From assembly GCF_001898805.1 (NCBI RefSeq), contig NZ_MKVJ01000020.1, positions 7,373 through 71,372 on the forward strand: DNA of 64,000 nucleotides, in the 5' to 3' direction. Of this stretch, positions 47,309 through 54,997 are shown one piece after another. This DNA is from Leifsonia sp. 71-9 (GTDB lineage Bacteria; Actinomycetota; Actinomycetes; Actinomycetales; Microbacteriaceae). Below the pieces are notes generated by a model. It did no database searches and had not been told where the DNA came from. It saw only the letters and a list, made by a program, of their open reading frames with translations. The position numbers and the translations under genes are program-made. How positions within the stretch are numbered: position 1 is the stretch's first letter; every line of letters begins with the position of its first letter.

Positions 47309-48652
47309 ATGGGGATGGACGCAGCGCCGATTTCGGCGTCGGCCGCTCCGGCGTCGGCCCCGGGGGCGCTGCGCCGGGCGCTCGCGCATCCCCTCGCGCT
47401 CTGGATCGGCTTCCTGCTCGTCCACCTGATCGTCGGCGGTCTCGCCCTGCACGGGGGCAAGGGCCTCGGCGACGTCTTCTTCGTGTACAAGCCGTGGGCG
47501 CAGCTGGCCGCCCAGGGCACCGAGATCGTCGGGGTGAACTCCGACTGGGTGTACCCGTTCGGCGCGCTCGTGCCCGTCATGCTGCCGCTGCTGTTCGGCG
47601 CGGACAACTACGTGGGCGGCTGGCTCACGCTGGTGCTCCTGCTCGACGCGGCGGCGTTCGCGACCCTCATCGTCGGCCGGGACCCGCGCCGGATCACCGC
47701 CGCCTGGTGGTGGCTCGGCTTCCTGCTGCTGCTCGGACCGGTCGCCGTCGGCCGCCTCGACTCCGTCGCGGCCGCGCTCGCGATCGTGGGACTGCTCTGG
47801 CTCGCCGTCCACGAGCGCGCCGCGGTGGTGGTGCTCACCATCGCCACCTGGATCAAGGTGTGGCCGGCCGCCGTGCTCGTCGCCGCCGTCGTCGCGCTCC
47901 GCTCCCGCTGGCACATCGTGCTGGTCGCCGCGGTCACCTCGGCCGTCATCGTGGCGGTTCCGCTGATCTTCGGCGCGGGGATGCACCTCCTCAGCTTCAT
48001 CACCATGCAGACCGGCCGCGGCATCCAGATCGAGGCGCCCGTCAGCACGTTCTGGATGTGGCAGGCCGCCTTCCACGTCCCCGGCGCGGCCGTCTACTAC
48101 GACTCTCACCTGATCACGTTCCAGGTGAGCGGCGCCGGCACGGAGCTGGCCGGGTCGCTGATGAACCCGCTGCTCGCGGTCACCTGCGTGGTCGTCGCCC
48201 TCCTCGGGATCCGCGCCCTGCACCGTGGGACGCCGTACACGCGCATCCTGCCGGAGCTCTCCCTCGCGATCGTGACCGCCCTCATCGCGTTCAACAAGGT
48301 CGGCTCGCCGCAGTACATGACCTGGCTCGTCGCCCCGGTCCTCATCGGGCTCGTCTACCAGGGCAAGGGGTTCCGCACCCCCGCGATCCTCGTCCTCGCC
48401 GCCGCCGGCCTCACCCAGGTGTTCTACCCGTTCCTGTACGACTACCTGCTGCTGCCCGACCCGGGGATGGTCGCCGTGCTGACCGTCCGCAACCTCCTGT
48501 ACTTCGTCATCCTCGGCTGGGCGATCGGGGCGCTGTGGCGTCATCGGCACGCCGACGACGCCGTCTACGACACCGTGCCCGCCCGGGTCTGGCCGTTCCG
48601 CGCGCCCGTCGCCGCGGCGGCCGGCGCCCCGCTCCGAGAGGAAACACCATGA
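47309..48652 (+). CDS. GT87/DUF2029-like polytopic membrane glycosyltransferase
   Basis: 447 residues with about 10-11 hydrophobic segments (e.g. about 34-56, 95-115, 150-190, 205-235, 340-370). An early outer loop holds VYKPWAQLAAQGTEIVGVNSDWVYPFGAL, as in GT-C type polyprenyl-phosphate-sugar-dependent enzymes of the DUF2029 group such as actinobacterial mannosyltransferases. Catalytic Asp candidates lie in the loops before helix 2 and helix 4. Substrate unknown. The stop overlaps the start of the thiamine-binding gene by 4 bases. Confidence 0.8.
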   Translation: MGMDAAPISASAAPASAPGALRRALAHPLALWIGFLLVHLIVGGLALHGGKGLGDVFFVYKPWAQLAAQGTEIVGVNSDWVYPFGALVPVMLPLLFGADNYVGGWLTLVLLLDAAAFATLIVGRDPRRITAAWWWLGFLLLLGPVAVGRLDSVAAALAIVGLLWLAVHERAAVVVLTIATWIKVWPAAVLVAAVVALRSRWHIVLVAAVTSAVIVAVPLIFGAGMHLLSFITMQTGRGIQIEAPVSTFWMWQAAFHVPGAAVYYDSHLITFQVSGAGTELAGSLMNPLLAVTCVVVALLGIRALHRGTPYTRILPELSLAIVTALIAFNKVGSPQYMTWLVAPVLIGLVYQGKGFRTPAILVLAAAGLTQVFYPFLYDYLLLPDPGMVAVLTVRNLLYFVILGWAIGALWRHRHADDAVYDTVPARVWPFRAPVAAAAGAPLREETP

Positions 48653-48951
48653 TCGTCGCCTTCTCCGTCGCCCCCAGCGGCGGCCCCGACGGCTCCGACT
48701 CCGTGCACGACGCGGTCGCCGCCGCCGTCCGGATCGTCCGCGAGTCCGGGCTCCCGAACCGCACCTCCTCGATGTTCACCGAGATCGAGGGCGAGTGGGA
48801 CGAGGTCTTCGACGTCGTCCGTCGCGCCACCGAGGCCGTCGGCGCGTTCGGCACCCGCGTCTCGCTCGTGCTCAAGGCCGACATCCGCCCCGGCCACACC
48901 GGCGAACTCGACGGGAAGCTCGAGCGCCTGGAGGCCGCGCTCGACGCCTGA
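48649..48951 (+). CDS. MTH1187-type thiamine-binding protein
   Basis: 100 residues, ferredoxin-like MTH1187/YkoF fold: MIVAFSVAPSGGPDGSDSVHDAVAAAVRIVRESGLPNRT-like start (small strand then helix) and RVSLVLKADIRPGHTGELDGKL. Family members bind thiamine or related metabolites. The gene's last codons (EAALDA-stop) form the left copy of the 30-bp direct repeat that flanks the following GC-poor island, so this gene end is the insertion site. Confidence 0.88.
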   Translation: MIVAFSVAPSGGPDGSDSVHDAVAAAVRIVRESGLPNRTSSMFTEIEGEWDEVFDVVRRATEAVGAFGTRVSLVLKADIRPGHTGELDGKLERLEAALDA

Positions 48952-48960
48952 GCGGGCCGG
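48931..48960 (+). repeat. Left copy (attL-like) of the 30-bp direct repeat bounding the GC-poor island
   Basis: Identical over 30 bp to 50530-50559. It covers the last six codons and stop of the thiamine-binding gene and 9 bases beyond. Inside it, GGCCGCGCTC and GAGCGGGCC form an imperfect inverted pair around a 7-base spacer, like a tyrosine-recombinase core or the gene's own terminator. Confidence 0.85.
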
Positions 48961-48966
48961 CACCGG

Positions 48967-49932
48967 TTAGCCCACTCCGTCCAGGTGTGTTGGCTGATCG
49001 TCAGCTCGAATATCCGTTAGTACGTACGTCTGTCGCGAGCGCGCGTTGGTTCCGGAGGGAATCCAACGAATAGTCCTGAACGTGGCAACGGCAGTTGTGT
49101 TCTCTGCGGAAAAATGCGCGATTGGATCAATGAGGTCCGGGTCAACGATCGCGGCTTCGATGGGACCACCCGTGTCTGGCAGAAACCACATGGCGCCGAC
49201 CGAGCGGCGCTGGCCATCCACCCTTCCGCGCAGGGTGGCGGTATCTTCTTCGCTTGTCTTTGCATCCAAGGCGTCTAAAAGCGCTAGTGCGCCGCTTCGA
49301 CGAATAGAGAGTACGAGTGGATCATCCTGCGGTCTCCTGAGCTCGCCCTCGACGTTCCAATCGGTCCGAGAAATTGCCTTCGCTGCGCGCCGCAGGCCTG
49401 CGTGGGCCTTAGTAGGCAGCTGGTTGGTCATACCGCCGAGAAGTGTGAAGCTTTCTTCTTCGTCGGAGTTTCCTGCGCGAGAAAGAACCGCTGCCACGAT
49501 TCCGAGCGACAACGAATGCTGTGATTCAGTTCGAGCTTCGATGAAACTCCCGTCTTCCTCTTGGGGCGGCGGGACGCGGAGAACCAGATGAACTGATCCG
49601 GGAGTCGGAGCCACGATGTGCAGCGGAGAACGAAGACGCTGGCGCCCCATTGCCTGTTTGGAGATCTCTTTGACCGCGTCCGATACACCTCGAACGAATT
49701 CGGCGAAGCTGAACGCGTCGGTCTCGTGGCCAGGAACTGATTCACCAGAAAGATGAATGTCAAGTTCGGCTTGAAATCCGTTCGTCAACTCGAATAGAGC
49801 GTGGCGGAGTTCAGGAACTTGGCTCGCCGAAGCTTCGAGGGAAGTTCGAGCAATTCGCGACGCGAAGTCGTCGCCAGAGGCCGCATGCCATGCGCGACGG
49901 AGCTCACGCTCAAGCTCTTGCGAAGAACTCAT
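48967..49932 (-). CDS. Unrecognised protein, second gene of the GC-poor island
   Basis: 321 residues; I do not recognise the family. The N-terminus (1-50) is helical and charged, about 95-125 contains a basic segment (KQAMGRQRLRSP) and strand LHIVAPTPGSVHLVLRV, and the C-terminal 90 residues look beta-rich (RGRVDGQRRSVGAMWFL, AAIVDPDLIDPIAHF, TYVLTDI). No signal peptide or membrane helix. The ATG has a near-perfect ribosome binding site (GGAGGTGAT) and overlaps the stop of the DUF6932-like gene by 4 bases (ATGA), so the two are co-translated. Codon use and GC (about 52-53 % in sampled lines) are unlike the flanks. Confidence 0.75.
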   Translation of the reverse strand: MSSSQELERELRRAWHAASGDDFASRIARTSLEASASQVPELRHALFELTNGFQAELDIHLSGESVPGHETDAFSFAEFVRGVSDAVKEISKQAMGRQRLRSPLHIVAPTPGSVHLVLRVPPPQEEDGSFIEARTESQHSLSLGIVAAVLSRAGNSDEEESFTLLGGMTNQLPTKAHAGLRRAAKAISRTDWNVEGELRRPQDDPLVLSIRRSGALALLDALDAKTSEEDTATLRGRVDGQRRSVGAMWFLPDTGGPIEAAIVDPDLIDPIAHFSAENTTAVATFRTIRWIPSGTNARSRQTYVLTDIRADDQPTHLDGVG

Positions 49933-50423
49933 GCGATCACCTCCAAATAGCCCTTTGAGACATTGTGGCGCGTGCCACCGTCGTCGGCGCGCACGGACGA
50001 CCAAGTCTGGTGCCAGTAAGGCGCAGAATCCGGCTCCTCACGGATTGCGATGAATGCATCTACCAGGCCATTCATGGGCTGCAGGCGTCGTCCCGCCCCG
50101 TTCGACGTCATCAAGTGCGAGAGGGAGTCCTGCGAGTTCGGAGATAGATCGTTGAGTTCGATTTGTCGCGCTAGCACGACGACGTCGATGTCTTTAGGTG
50201 CGGCCGAAACTTTGTGTGTGACGAATCCTCCGTCCACCCAGTAACGATGGTTCGGGAGAAGCACAGCCATTTGACGCAACCACACGCTGAACGCATCGAA
50301 GATCAATTGACGTTGCGTCGCGAAGGGTGCGTTCGTCACAAACATGGCTTCAAGCTCATCGAGGGTCGCCCGGTGACGCCCCGCCGGTAATAGCCCTTCA
50401 GACGTGAGGCTGGGAATACTCAA
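49929..50423 (-). CDS. DUF6932-like protein with nucleotidyltransferase-type motif, first gene of the island
   Basis: 164 residues from TTG 50423. N-terminus GLLPAGRHRATLDELEAMFV and the motif VDGGFVTHK...KDIDVVVL match the DUF6932 pattern as I recall it. G65-G66 followed by D78-x-D80 fits hG[GS]-x(9-13)-Dh[DE]h of the Pol-beta-type nucleotidyltransferase fold (MNT-like). It may modify a protein, RNA or small molecule; MNT-type proteins often serve as antitoxins or defence components, but that is inference. The TTG start has GGGGGAG very close upstream. It is followed by its partner with a 4-base overlap. Confidence 0.72.
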   Translation of the reverse strand: MSIPSLTSEGLLPAGRHRATLDELEAMFVTNAPFATQRQLIFDAFSVWLRQMAVLLPNHRYWVDGGFVTHKVSAAPKDIDVVVLARQIELNDLSPNSQDSLSHLMTSNGAGRRLQPMNGLVDAFIAIREEPDSAPYWHQTWSSVRADDGGTRHNVSKGYLEVIA

Positions 50424-50529
50424 ATCTCCCCCAAATATGTCGTACCTGAGTGAGCTTATTGGAGGGTCTTGCCCTCAGGCACTCCCCAAAATGGGCTGCG
50501 CTGCATGTTTAGGACGATCCCGCATGCGT

Positions 50530-50559
50530 GAGGCCGCGCTCGACGCCTGAGCGGGCCGG
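50530..50559 (+). repeat. Right copy (attR-like) of the 30-bp direct repeat
   Basis: Exact duplicate of 48931-48960, here without the rest of the thiamine-binding gene. The interval 50424-50529 between the island genes and this repeat holds the island promoter region, a short GAGGG-CCCTC hairpin (50462-50476), and a 16-codon minus-strand frame (ending at 50456) of unclear meaning. Confidence 0.85.
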
Positions 50560-50620
50560 ATTTCACACGATCGTTACGTGGGACGACCCCTGGCGGGCAT
50601 CGGGTCGAAACGATTCGATA

Positions 50621-50626
50621 TAAGCT
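50621..50626 (+). promoter_or_regulatory. -10 box TAAGCT for a leaderless MFS gene mRNA
   Basis: TAAGCT is followed by 6 bases and a GTG at 50633. An in-frame GTG at 50627 would begin right after the box and is less likely. Confidence 0.45.
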
Positions 50627-50632
50627 GTGCGA

Positions 50633-51910
50633 GTGAATCCCGGAATCGACGGGCCGACGCAGTTGTCGTCGGCCCGTACTCGTCTTGCGCTGCTCGCCCT
50701 CGCCCTGGGCGGGTTCGGCATCGGCTCCACCGAGTTCGTCGCGATGGGGCTGCTGCCCAACATCGCCCACGACCTCCTGCCGCAGGTCTACGCGGCGTCG
50801 TCGACCGACGCGATCGCGCAGGCGGGGTGGATCATCTCGGCCTACGCGCTCGGCGTCGTCGTCGGGGCCCCGACGATCGCGGCGGTCGCCGCGCGGCTCC
50901 CGCGCAAGAAGCTGCTGCTCTGGCTGCTCGTCGCCTTCACCGTCGGCACGATCGCGTCGGCGCTCGCGCCCACGTTCGGGCTGGTGCTGGTCGCCCGGTT
51001 CATCTCGGCGCTCCCGCACGGCGCGTACTTCGGCATCGCCTCGCTGGTGGCGGCGTCCCTCATGGGCCCGGGCAAGCGCGGGCAGGGCGTGGCCTTCGTG
51101 CTCTCCGGGCTCACCATCGCGAACGTGATCGGGGTGCCGTTCATCACCTGGGTGGGGCAGACCACCAATTGGCGTGTCGCGTATCTGGTCGTCGCGGCGA
51201 TCTTCGCGCTCACCTTCGCCGCCGTCGCGCTCCTCGTGCCGTGGCAGGCGGGCGATCCGAAGGCGACGCTCCGCAACGAGCTGCGGGCCTTCGGGCGCCT
51301 GCAGGTCTGGCTGGCGCTGCTGATCGGGGCCATCGGCTTCGGCGGGTTCTTCGCCGTCTACACGTACATCTCGCCGATGGTGACCACGGTCACCGGGCTG
51401 CCGGAGTCCGCGGTGCCGTTCGTGCTCATCCTGATCGGCATCGGCATGACCGTCGGCAACATCCTGGGCGGACGGATGGCCGACCGCAGCGTGGAGCGCA
51501 GCATGATGCTGTTCTTCGTCGTGCTGCTGGTGGGGCTGGCCGTGCTGTTCTTCACGGCGGCGACGCTGGCCGGGCTGCTGATCTCGGTGTTCGTGATCGC
51601 GGGAGCCGCCTCGGCGCTCTCGCCCACCATCCAGACCCGGCTGATGGATGTGGCGCACGACAGCCAGTCCATCGCCGCGGCGCTGAACCACTCGGCGCTC
51701 AACATCGCGAACGCCTCGGGCGCCTTCCTCGGCGGCCTCACGATCGCCGCCGGATTCGGCTACGTCTCGCCGGTCGCCGTCGGCGCCGTGCTCGCCGTGG
51801 CGGGCATCGTCCTGGCGCTGGTGTCGTTCGGCATCGACCGCTCGCGCATCCACCGCGGCGTGGACACGGGTGTCGTGCACGCTCAGCGCCCGACGGTGCC
51901 GATCGACTGA
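50633..51910 (+). CDS. MFS transporter, DHA1/AraJ-type drug exporter
   Basis: 425 residues, 12 membrane helices. Helix 1 is LALLALALGGFGIGSTEFVAMGLLPNIAHDL, typical of the AraJ/sugar-efflux-like DHA1 group. The loop 2-3 motif is RLPRKKLLLWLL, and GRMADRSVERSMML is the repeat of motif A in loop 8-9. RFISALPHGAYFGIASL is also diagnostic. Likely exports small hydrophobic compounds or sugars with proton antiport; substrate unknown. No regulator is adjacent; it lies just outside the island. Confidence 0.92.
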   Translation: MNPGIDGPTQLSSARTRLALLALALGGFGIGSTEFVAMGLLPNIAHDLLPQVYAASSTDAIAQAGWIISAYALGVVVGAPTIAAVAARLPRKKLLLWLLVAFTVGTIASALAPTFGLVLVARFISALPHGAYFGIASLVAASLMGPGKRGQGVAFVLSGLTIANVIGVPFITWVGQTTNWRVAYLVVAAIFALTFAAVALLVPWQAGDPKATLRNELRAFGRLQVWLALLIGAIGFGGFFAVYTYISPMVTTVTGLPESAVPFVLILIGIGMTVGNILGGRMADRSVERSMMLFFVVLLVGLAVLFFTAATLAGLLISVFVIAGAASALSPTIQTRLMDVAHDSQSIAAALNHSALNIANASGAFLGGLTIAAGFGYVSPVAVGAVLAVAGIVLALVSFGIDRSRIHRGVDTGVVHAQRPTVPID

Positions 51911-51925
51911 CGGACGCGCGAGGCG

Positions 51926-52579
51926 TCAGTCGTTCTGCAGCAGGATGCCGTCCTGGATGGCGCGCTTGCGCAGGGCGACCTTGGTGCCCACGTCGTAGCC
52001 GGCCACGCGGTACTTCTCGCGGATGCGCTTGAGGTAGCTCTTCGCGGTCTCGTCGGAGATGCCGAGCTGGAAGGCGACCGCCTTCACAGGCTCCCCGGCG
52101 CCGTAGAGCGCCATCACGCGGCGCTCCTGCGCGCTGAGCTTCGGGGCGCCGCCGACCTCGCCGGCGTTGAGCGCCAGGTCGAGCTCGGCCGAGATGAACG
52201 ACTCGCCCTTGCTGGCGGCGCGGATGGCCTCCACGATCATCTCGGCGTCCTCGCTCTTCACCAGGTAGCCGAGCGCACCGGCCGCCAGGGCCTCGCGCAC
52301 GACGGCCGGCTCCGAGTACGTGCTCATCAGCACGGTGCGGACGCCGGTCGTCTTCAGCGTCGAGAGCTTCAGCGAGACGGGGATGTTGTCCTTGAGGTCG
52401 AGGTCGAGCAGCACCACGTCGACCGGGAACTCCGGGTGCGTGAGCAGCTCGGGCCAGCTGGCGACGGCCGCGACCATGTTGATGTCGTCCGCAGCGTTGC
52501 GGATCCACTCGGTCAGGGCACCGAGCAGCATCTTGTGATCGTCGACGATGGCGATTCTGATGGGGGGAGCCTCGCTCAC
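51926..52579 (-). CDS. NarL/FixJ-type response regulator
   Basis: 217 residues. Receiver domain with acidic pair in VDDHKML (Asp13-14), phospho-acceptor Asp59 (VVLLDLDLKD), Thr in LMSTYSE and Lys in GYLVKSED. C-terminal LuxR-type HTH (about 150-210): LSAQERRVMALYGAGEPVKAVAFQLGISDETAKSYLKRIREKY. Third gene after the histidine kinase and degenerate-kinase genes; separated by 31 bases from the latter. GTG start with GAGAGG upstream. Targets unknown. Confidence 0.93.
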   Translation of the reverse strand: MSEAPPIRIAIVDDHKMLLGALTEWIRNAADDINMVAAVASWPELLTHPEFPVDVVLLDLDLKDNIPVSLKLSTLKTTGVRTVLMSTYSEPAVVREALAAGALGYLVKSEDAEMIVEAIRAASKGESFISAELDLALNAGEVGGAPKLSAQERRVMALYGAGEPVKAVAFQLGISDETAKSYLKRIREKYRVAGYDVGTKVALRKRAIQDGILLQND

Positions 52580-52610
52580 GAGCAGCCTCTCTTCGGTTCT
52601 GGTGCGGCCG

Positions 52611-53819
52611 TCAGGTCGGGTCGGCCGTGGTGTCGCTCACAGTGGTGATGTCGATCCGGAGCGTCGAGCCCGAGAACGACTCGACGAATCGACCCACTTT
52701 ACGGATAGCTTGCCATGCCGCGGGGTCTACCCCGTTTCGCGGCACACCGGTACTCGCGATCGTGATGGCCATCGTCGTCCCGGCCGTGGGAGAGCCGGGG
52801 AGCTGGGTCGCGGGCCGCGAGATGTCGAGCGAGAGGCTGCGCGGCTGGCCGGCGCCGGTGCGGACCGGGTCGCTGATCAGCAGCCACACCGCGGTCAGCA
52901 GCCCGTCGCGCTGATCCCGCTTCAGCCCGGCCGCCAGCCCCTCGGGATCGGTCAGCGCCACGGTCGGCCCGAGCAGGGCGGACTCGGTCACCGCGTGGTA
53001 CAGCCAGGTCTCCTTGCGGCCCTGGATGAGGTGCAGCCGCAGCTCGGTGGCGATGCTCGCCGCCGCATCCGCCGTCGCCTCGTCGAGGGGGAGCGGGGTG
53101 CGTCCGGTGGCCACGCCGTCGAGCAGGCGCTCCGCCGCGAGGTCGAGCCGGGCGAGCTCCTCCGACGCCATCATGCCGACGGCGTAGCCGGGGGACGACA
53201 CCGTGCTCTGCACCTGCACGAGGTCCAGCTCCAGCTGGACGAGCGTGCGCAGCGAGCGGATGATCTGCATGCCGATGAGCGGGGGTGCGACCGCGATGGC
53301 GATGGTCACGACGCCCGGCCCGAGCATCCGGACGTCGGCGCCCGATCGCAGCACGAGCACGACGGCGAGCACCAGGCCCAGGGCCGCCGTGACGATCACG
53401 ATGTCGCGTGCGGGTCGCACGGGAACGCAGAGGAGGAGGGCCGGCCCGACCGCCGCGGCGGCCGTCAATGGGACCCAGTCCGGCGAGGAGGTCCCCACGA
53501 CGTCGAGGGCGACCGCCGCGGCCCAGAACACGAGGGCGGCCGCGAAGAGCCAGGCGGGCAGCTCCTCGGGGAGGCGGAATCGCAGCACGAGCGCGGCCAC
53601 GAGGGTGGCGGCGATCAGGGTCCACGCCGCTATGCCGAGGGGGAGCGCGGGATAGGCGCCGACGTTCAGCACGAAGAGCACGAGCAGGAACGCGATCAAC
53701 GCGAGGGAGGCGACGTTGAAGCCCAGATCGAGGCGGGCGCGGCCGAGCGCGTCGCGTTCCTCGCCGCCCGGGCGGGCGAGCCCGGGGCGCCGGATGGTCG
53801 CTTCGTCCGCTCGTCTCAT
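52611..53819 (-). CDS. Membrane protein with degenerate histidine-kinase-like C-terminal half
   Basis: 402 residues. Six hydrophobic segments lie in residues about 30-200 (e.g. LGFNVASLALIAFLLVLFVL, IVIVTAALGLVLAVVLVL). The soluble part (about 205-402) follows the layout of a NarL-type kinase core: helical hairpin MMASEELARLDLAAERLL, then TAVWLLIS at the N-box position, MAITIASTG where DxGxG would be, and SGSTLRIDITTV at the last strand, but it lacks the phosphoacceptor His, N-box Asn and glycine boxes. It is probably a pseudokinase that modulates the adjacent kinase. ATG overlaps the kinase stop by 4 bases. Confidence 0.7.
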   Translation of the reverse strand: MRRADEATIRRPGLARPGGEERDALGRARLDLGFNVASLALIAFLLVLFVLNVGAYPALPLGIAAWTLIAATLVAALVLRFRLPEELPAWLFAAALVFWAAAVALDVVGTSSPDWVPLTAAAAVGPALLLCVPVRPARDIVIVTAALGLVLAVVLVLRSGADVRMLGPGVVTIAIAVAPPLIGMQIIRSLRTLVQLELDLVQVQSTVSSPGYAVGMMASEELARLDLAAERLLDGVATGRTPLPLDEATADAAASIATELRLHLIQGRKETWLYHAVTESALLGPTVALTDPEGLAAGLKRDQRDGLLTAVWLLISDPVRTGAGQPRSLSLDISRPATQLPGSPTAGTTMAITIASTGVPRNGVDPAAWQAIRKVGRFVESFSGSTLRIDITTVSDTTADPT

Positions 53820-54982
53820 TTCGGCACCTCCAGCACCACGGTCGTCCCGCTGCCGGGGGAGGAGAACAGGCGGGCGTTGCCTCCGACGTCGCGCAGCCGC
53901 GCGACGATCGACTCGGTGTAGCCCAGCCGGCCCTCCTCGATGCTCGCGACGTCGAAGCCCTTGCCCGCATCGGTGACCATCGCGCGCACGGTGGTCTCGT
54001 CGTCGGTGATCGTGACGTGCGCCTCGTTCACGCCCGAGTGCCGGCGGACGTTCTCCAGGCACTCGCCGAGGGCGAGAAGGAACGAGTCGAGCACGTCGCT
54101 CGGCAGCAGCACCTGGCCGGAGCCGTGCCAGTTGACCTCGAGCCCCATCCGGCGGAAGCGCTGCTTGACCGACTCCAGGGTGTTGCCGAGGGTCGACTCC
54201 TCCACGGGCTTCAGCCGGTAGTCGCCCGAGCGGGCGGGGTCGGGGGTGAAGCCGAGGCGCAGCTGGCGCAGCAGCGCGGCATCCTCCGCCGCCTGCTCGC
54301 GGAGGGCCCCGACGCCCACGCCGACGCCCGAGTGGGCGAGGAGGGTGAGGGTGGCGAGCACGGTGTCGTGCAGCAGACGCGCGCCCTGGCGGCGCCGCGC
54401 CTCGGTCTCGCTCGCCTGACGCTCCACGCGGTAGGCGCGGCTCATCGTCGAGATGCGCTTCAGCGTGCGCGGCACGGTGCGGGACAGCCACACGCCGGTC
54501 GCGGTCAGGGCGACCCAGCCCGCGACGACGAGCAGCACGGGCTCGGCGAGGCGGGACTGGGTCACGAGGAGGGTGGCCAGGACGGCGGCGAGGGTGACCA
54601 CCGCGGCGCCGATCAGCACGAAGAGCCGCGCGCGCGAGGTGATCGAGAGCACGGACAGGCACGCGATGCCCACCGCGCCGACGACGCCGACCACGCTCAG
54701 CGCGGACGGACCGAGCGGCTCCATCGGCAGCAGGTTGACGAGCACGATCGCGGAGCCGGCGACGACGATCACGCAGATCCACAGGGTCGGACGCAGCAGC
54801 GTGCCGAGCTGGAACTGGGCGTACGCGAGGCAGGCGAGCAGGACGAGGGAGGCCAGGTAGAGCGGCAGCGGCAGCGTGCCGGGGATGCTCAGGCAGACGA
54901 GGGCGGTCGCGCTCGCGGTGAGCCCCACGGTGCGGGCGGTCGCTGCGAGGAGCCGATCACGCTCCTTCTGGATGCGCGACAT
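53816..54982 (-). CDS. Sensor histidine kinase (HisKA_3-like, NarX/DesK group)
   Basis: 388 residues. Five to six N-terminal membrane helices (about 20-165). Phosphoacceptor His205 in ARRRQGARLLHDTVLATLTLL, then an ATPase domain with N box LGECLENVRRHSG, G1 DAGKGFD and C-terminal SSPGSGTTVVLEV. Partner of the response regulator at 51926-52579. The gene starts 15 bases after metX on the same strand, with GGAGGAGG abutting the ATG, so it may be co-transcribed with metX. Signal unknown. Confidence 0.92.
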   Translation of the reverse strand: MSRIQKERDRLLAATARTVGLTASATALVCLSIPGTLPLPLYLASLVLLACLAYAQFQLGTLLRPTLWICVIVVAGSAIVLVNLLPMEPLGPSALSVVGVVGAVGIACLSVLSITSRARLFVLIGAAVVTLAAVLATLLVTQSRLAEPVLLVVAGWVALTATGVWLSRTVPRTLKRISTMSRAYRVERQASETEARRRQGARLLHDTVLATLTLLAHSGVGVGVGALREQAAEDAALLRQLRLGFTPDPARSGDYRLKPVEESTLGNTLESVKQRFRRMGLEVNWHGSGQVLLPSDVLDSFLLALGECLENVRRHSGVNEAHVTITDDETTVRAMVTDAGKGFDVASIEEGRLGYTESIVARLRDVGGNARLFSSPGSGTTVVLEVPK

Positions 54983-54997
54983 CCTCCTCCGTTCCGC

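Noticed and set aside
48931-48960. The 30-bp repeat as a simple transcription terminator duplicated by chance
   Set aside because: It may also act as a terminator, but exact identity over coding sequence plus stop, together with the sharp GC change between copies, is better explained by an insertion.
48967-49932. HEPN toxin reading of the island partner because of an R-x4-H string (RTESQH)
   Set aside because: HEPN domains are all-helical and short; this protein appears mixed with a beta-rich C-terminus, and one R-x4-H match in 321 residues is expected by chance.
50456-50506. Sixteen-codon minus-strand frame (MQRSPFWGVPEGKTLQ) upstream of the island genes
   Set aside because: Too short to judge, no ribosome binding site; kept only as a note under the repeat entry. 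It could be a remnant of a longer gene but nothing supports that.
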